From Mesostigma viride (lineage: Eukaryota > Streptophyta > Mesostigmatophyceae > Mesostigmatales > Mesostigmataceae), in contig RPFO01000359.1 of the NCBI GenBank assembly GCA_009746045.1, positions 1,034,649 through 1,098,648 on the forward strand: a stretch of DNA of 64,000 nucleotides, given 5' to 3'. The notes beneath the pieces are model-generated. The model did no database searches. It was not told the DNA's origin and was given only the letters and a program-made list of their open reading frames with translations. This document shows, piece after piece, positions 61,945 to 64,000 of this stretch (position 1 is the stretch's first letter; the number at the start of each line of letters is the position of its first letter). A program made the position numbers and the translations under genes.

Positions 61945-62389
61945 AGTTGGAACGTCGAGAATGCGATGGACAACTCACGAATGCTGAGAGTGAAGAAGGA
62001 GATTGTATTAGCAAATAATACAACGAACGCTGAGAGCTCAGAATGGAACTGTGTGAACTCGGTGCTGTGGCACTCCCCAGTGCTACGCCTATATGCCTAT
62101 GGCAGCGCTCCACTGCAGCGCCTACCAGTGGACAACTGTACACTGCAGTGCCATGCGACCACGTCACTAGCAACAGCTACACTCGGCCCGTCAGACCCGG
62201 ATACCCCGGACCTGGCGGGTCGAGCTAGAGCCTAAGAACAGTCTGGCACTAACTGCACGTCAGTCCACATGACACCTCAGGACCGTACGACCTGCCGTAC
62301 AGTACTGAGGTGTCCCGCTCAGCCGCGGTAGGCAATACGCGGCGCGCAGGCCGGAAATCCGTGTGTCAGCCTAAGCATCTCATCTAACT
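61945..62389. repeat. Solo-LTR-like insert in the satellite, copy 1 (445 bp)
   Basis: Ends AGTTGGAACG and ATCTAACT, the AGTT...AACT type of the two Copia-like elements, flanked on both sides by CCATC, consistent with a 5-bp target duplication in a 5-bp repeat. Contains the hairpin GACACCTCAG / CTGAGGTGTC (62271-62314). No internal coding region. Confidence 0.6.
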
Positions 62390-63531
62390 CCATCCCATCC
62401 CATCCCATCCCATCCCATCCCATCCCATCCCATCCCATCCCATCCCATCCCATCCCATCCCATCCCATCCCATCCCATCCCATCCCATCCCATCCCATCC
62501 CATCCCATCCCATCCCATCCCATCCCATCCCATCCCATCCCATCCCATCCCATCCCATCCCATGCCATCCCATCCCATCCCATCCCATCCCATCCCATCC
62601 CATCCCATCCCATCCCATCCCATCCCATCCCATCCCATCCCATCCCATCCCATCCCATCCCATCCCATCCCATCCCATCCCATCCCATCCCATCCCATCC
62701 CATCCCATCCCATCCGGCCATCCCATCCCATCCCATCCCATCCCATCCCATCCCATCCCATCCCATCCCATCCCATCCCATCCCATCCCATCCCATCCCA
62801 TCCCATCCCATCCCATCCCATCCCATCCCATCCCATCCCATCCCATCCCATCCCATCCCATCCCATCCCATCCCATCCCATCCCATCCCATCCCATCCCA
62901 TCCCATCCCATCCCATCCGGGCATCCCATCCCATCCCATCCCATCCCATCCCATCCCATCCCATCCCATCCCATCCCATCCCATGCCATCCCATCCCATC
63001 CCATCCCATCCCATCCCATCCCATCCCATCCCATCCCATCCCATCCCATCCCATCCCATCCCATCCCATCCCATCCCATCCCATCCCATCCCATCCCATT
63101 TCATCCCATCCCATCCCATCCCATCCCATCCCATCCCATCCCATCCCATCCCATCCCATCCCATCCCATCCCATCCCATCCCATCCCATCCCATCCCATC
63201 CCATCCCATCCCATCCCATCCCATCCCATCCCATCCCATCCGGCATCCCATCCCATCCCATCCCATCCCATCCCATCCCATCCCATCCCATCCCATCCCA
63301 TCCCATCCCATCCCATCCCATCCCATCCCATCCCATCCCATCCCATCCCATCCCATCCCATCCCATCCCATCCCATCCCATCCCATCCCATCCCATCCCA
63401 TCCCATCCCATCCCATCCCATCCCATCCCATCCCATCCCATCCCATCCCATCCCATCCCATGATTCCCATCCCATCCCATCCCATCCCATCCCATCCCAT
63501 CCCATCCCATCCCATCCCATCCCATCCCATC
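62390..63531. repeat. CCCAT pentanucleotide satellite, array 2
   Basis: About 1.14 kb of the same pentamer, with its own pattern of CCGGC, CCGGGC, TTTC, TGCC and TGATTCC variants. Confidence 0.97.
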
Positions 63532-63976
63532 AGTTGGAACGTCGAGAATGCGATGGACAACTCACGAATGCTGAGAGTGAAGAAGGAGATTGTATTAGCA
63601 AATAATACAACGAACGCTGAGAGCTTAGAATGGAACTGTGTGAACTCGGTGCTGTGGCACTCCCCAGTGCTACGCCTATATGCCTATGGCAGCGCTCCAC
63701 TGCAGCGCCTACCAGTGGACAACTGTACACTGCAGTGCCATGCGACCACGTCACTAGCAACAGCTACACTCGGCCCGTCAGACCCGGATACCCCGGACCT
63801 GGCGGGTCGAGCTAGAGCCTAAGAACAGTCTGGCACTAACTGCACGTCAGTCCACATGACACCTCAGGACCGTACGACCTGCCGTACAGTACTGAGGTGT
63901 CCCGCTCAGCCGCGGTAGGCAATACGCGGCGCGCAGGCCGGAAATCCGTGTGTCAGCCTAAGCATCTCATCTAACT
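63532..63976. repeat. Solo-LTR-like insert, copy 2 (445 bp)
   Basis: Almost identical to 61945-62389 (one substitution noted, near 62038/63625), 1587 bp downstream. The pair defines a higher-order unit of insert plus pentamer array. Confidence 0.7.
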
Positions 63977-64000
63977 CCATCCCATCCCATCCCATCCCAT
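63977..64000. repeat. CCCAT satellite, start of array 3
   Basis: The pentamer resumes after the second insert and runs off the window. Confidence 0.95.

Noticed and set aside
60588-63822. Very long ORFs on both strands in the satellite (Met-Gly-Trp-Asp and Ile-Pro-Ser-His-Pro repeats)
   Set aside because: A 5-base unit without stop codons is open in all frames and gives the same pentapeptide in each. There is no start context or conserved non-repeat domain.
60603-64000. Telomere repeat
   Set aside because: GGGAT/CCCAT does not match the algal TTTAGGG or TTTTAGGG types, is interrupted by LTR-like inserts, and no chromosome end is shown.
1-64000. CRISPR arrays, bacterial operons, rRNA genes
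   Set aside because: No spaced direct repeats, ribosome-binding sites or rRNA signatures. Introns and retroelements mark the DNA as eukaryotic.

Overview
The window is eukaryotic nuclear DNA, most likely from a green alga or a related protist. The reasons are GT-AG introns, GC-rich compact exons, a TRP-family cation channel, and a dense load of LTR retrotransposons, LINE-like debris and DNA elements. The species cannot be named from sequence alone. Only one cellular gene is convincing; nearly everything else is mobile DNA, much of it nested.

Layout. 1-9.5 kb: an unidentified minus-strand reading frame, split by a complete Copia-like LTR retrotransposon (element 1, 1356-9384, minus strand, TSD CTAGG). 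11.5-20.9 kb: a plus-strand TRPM-like channel gene, with eight exons whose splice phases all agree; its 5' end was not found. 22.0-22.8 kb: a tandemly duplicated SINE-like unit. 22.8-60.2 kb: repeated fragments of one LINE-like family, with an L1-ORF1p-like C-terminal domain and tails of TTAA units. One LINE copy carries a five-layer nest: LINE (23283-47479), split by a TTAA-target DNA element (24410-26686) and by a Ty3/Gypsy chromovirus (26963-47351, TSD GCCAT). The gag of the Gypsy is split by a second Copia-like element (element 2, 28683-38258, TSD CGTGG). Its 5' LTR is split by another TTAA-target DNA element (36455-38176). A third TTAA element lies at 54734-57018. 60.6-64.0 kb: a CCCAT pentanucleotide satellite containing two copies of a 445-bp solo-LTR-like insert.

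The most unusual system is the Copia-like lineage represented by elements 1 and 2. Their proteins have diverged, yet both have the order ORF0 - gag (CCHC) - integrase - retropepsin-like protease - reverse transcriptase - RNase H. The protease therefore sits between integrase and RT. In both, the protease reads DTN rather than DTG or DSG, the RT box reads HGDD rather than YVDD, the integrase acidic spacing is D-52-D-29-E, and the LTRs run AGTT to AACT instead of TG to CA. Both have an extra ORF just inside the 5' LTR, the same polypurine tract, and an identical 22-bp tRNA T-arm-like sequence in the 3' region.

The Gypsy element is also odd. It carries a small leader ORF with a caulimovirus-viroplasmin / RNase-H1 hybrid-binding fold, a chromodomain, and a long unrecognised ORF in the position where env would lie.

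Many frameshifts occur inside elements whose LTRs are almost identical. Some of these could be assembly errors rather than decay.
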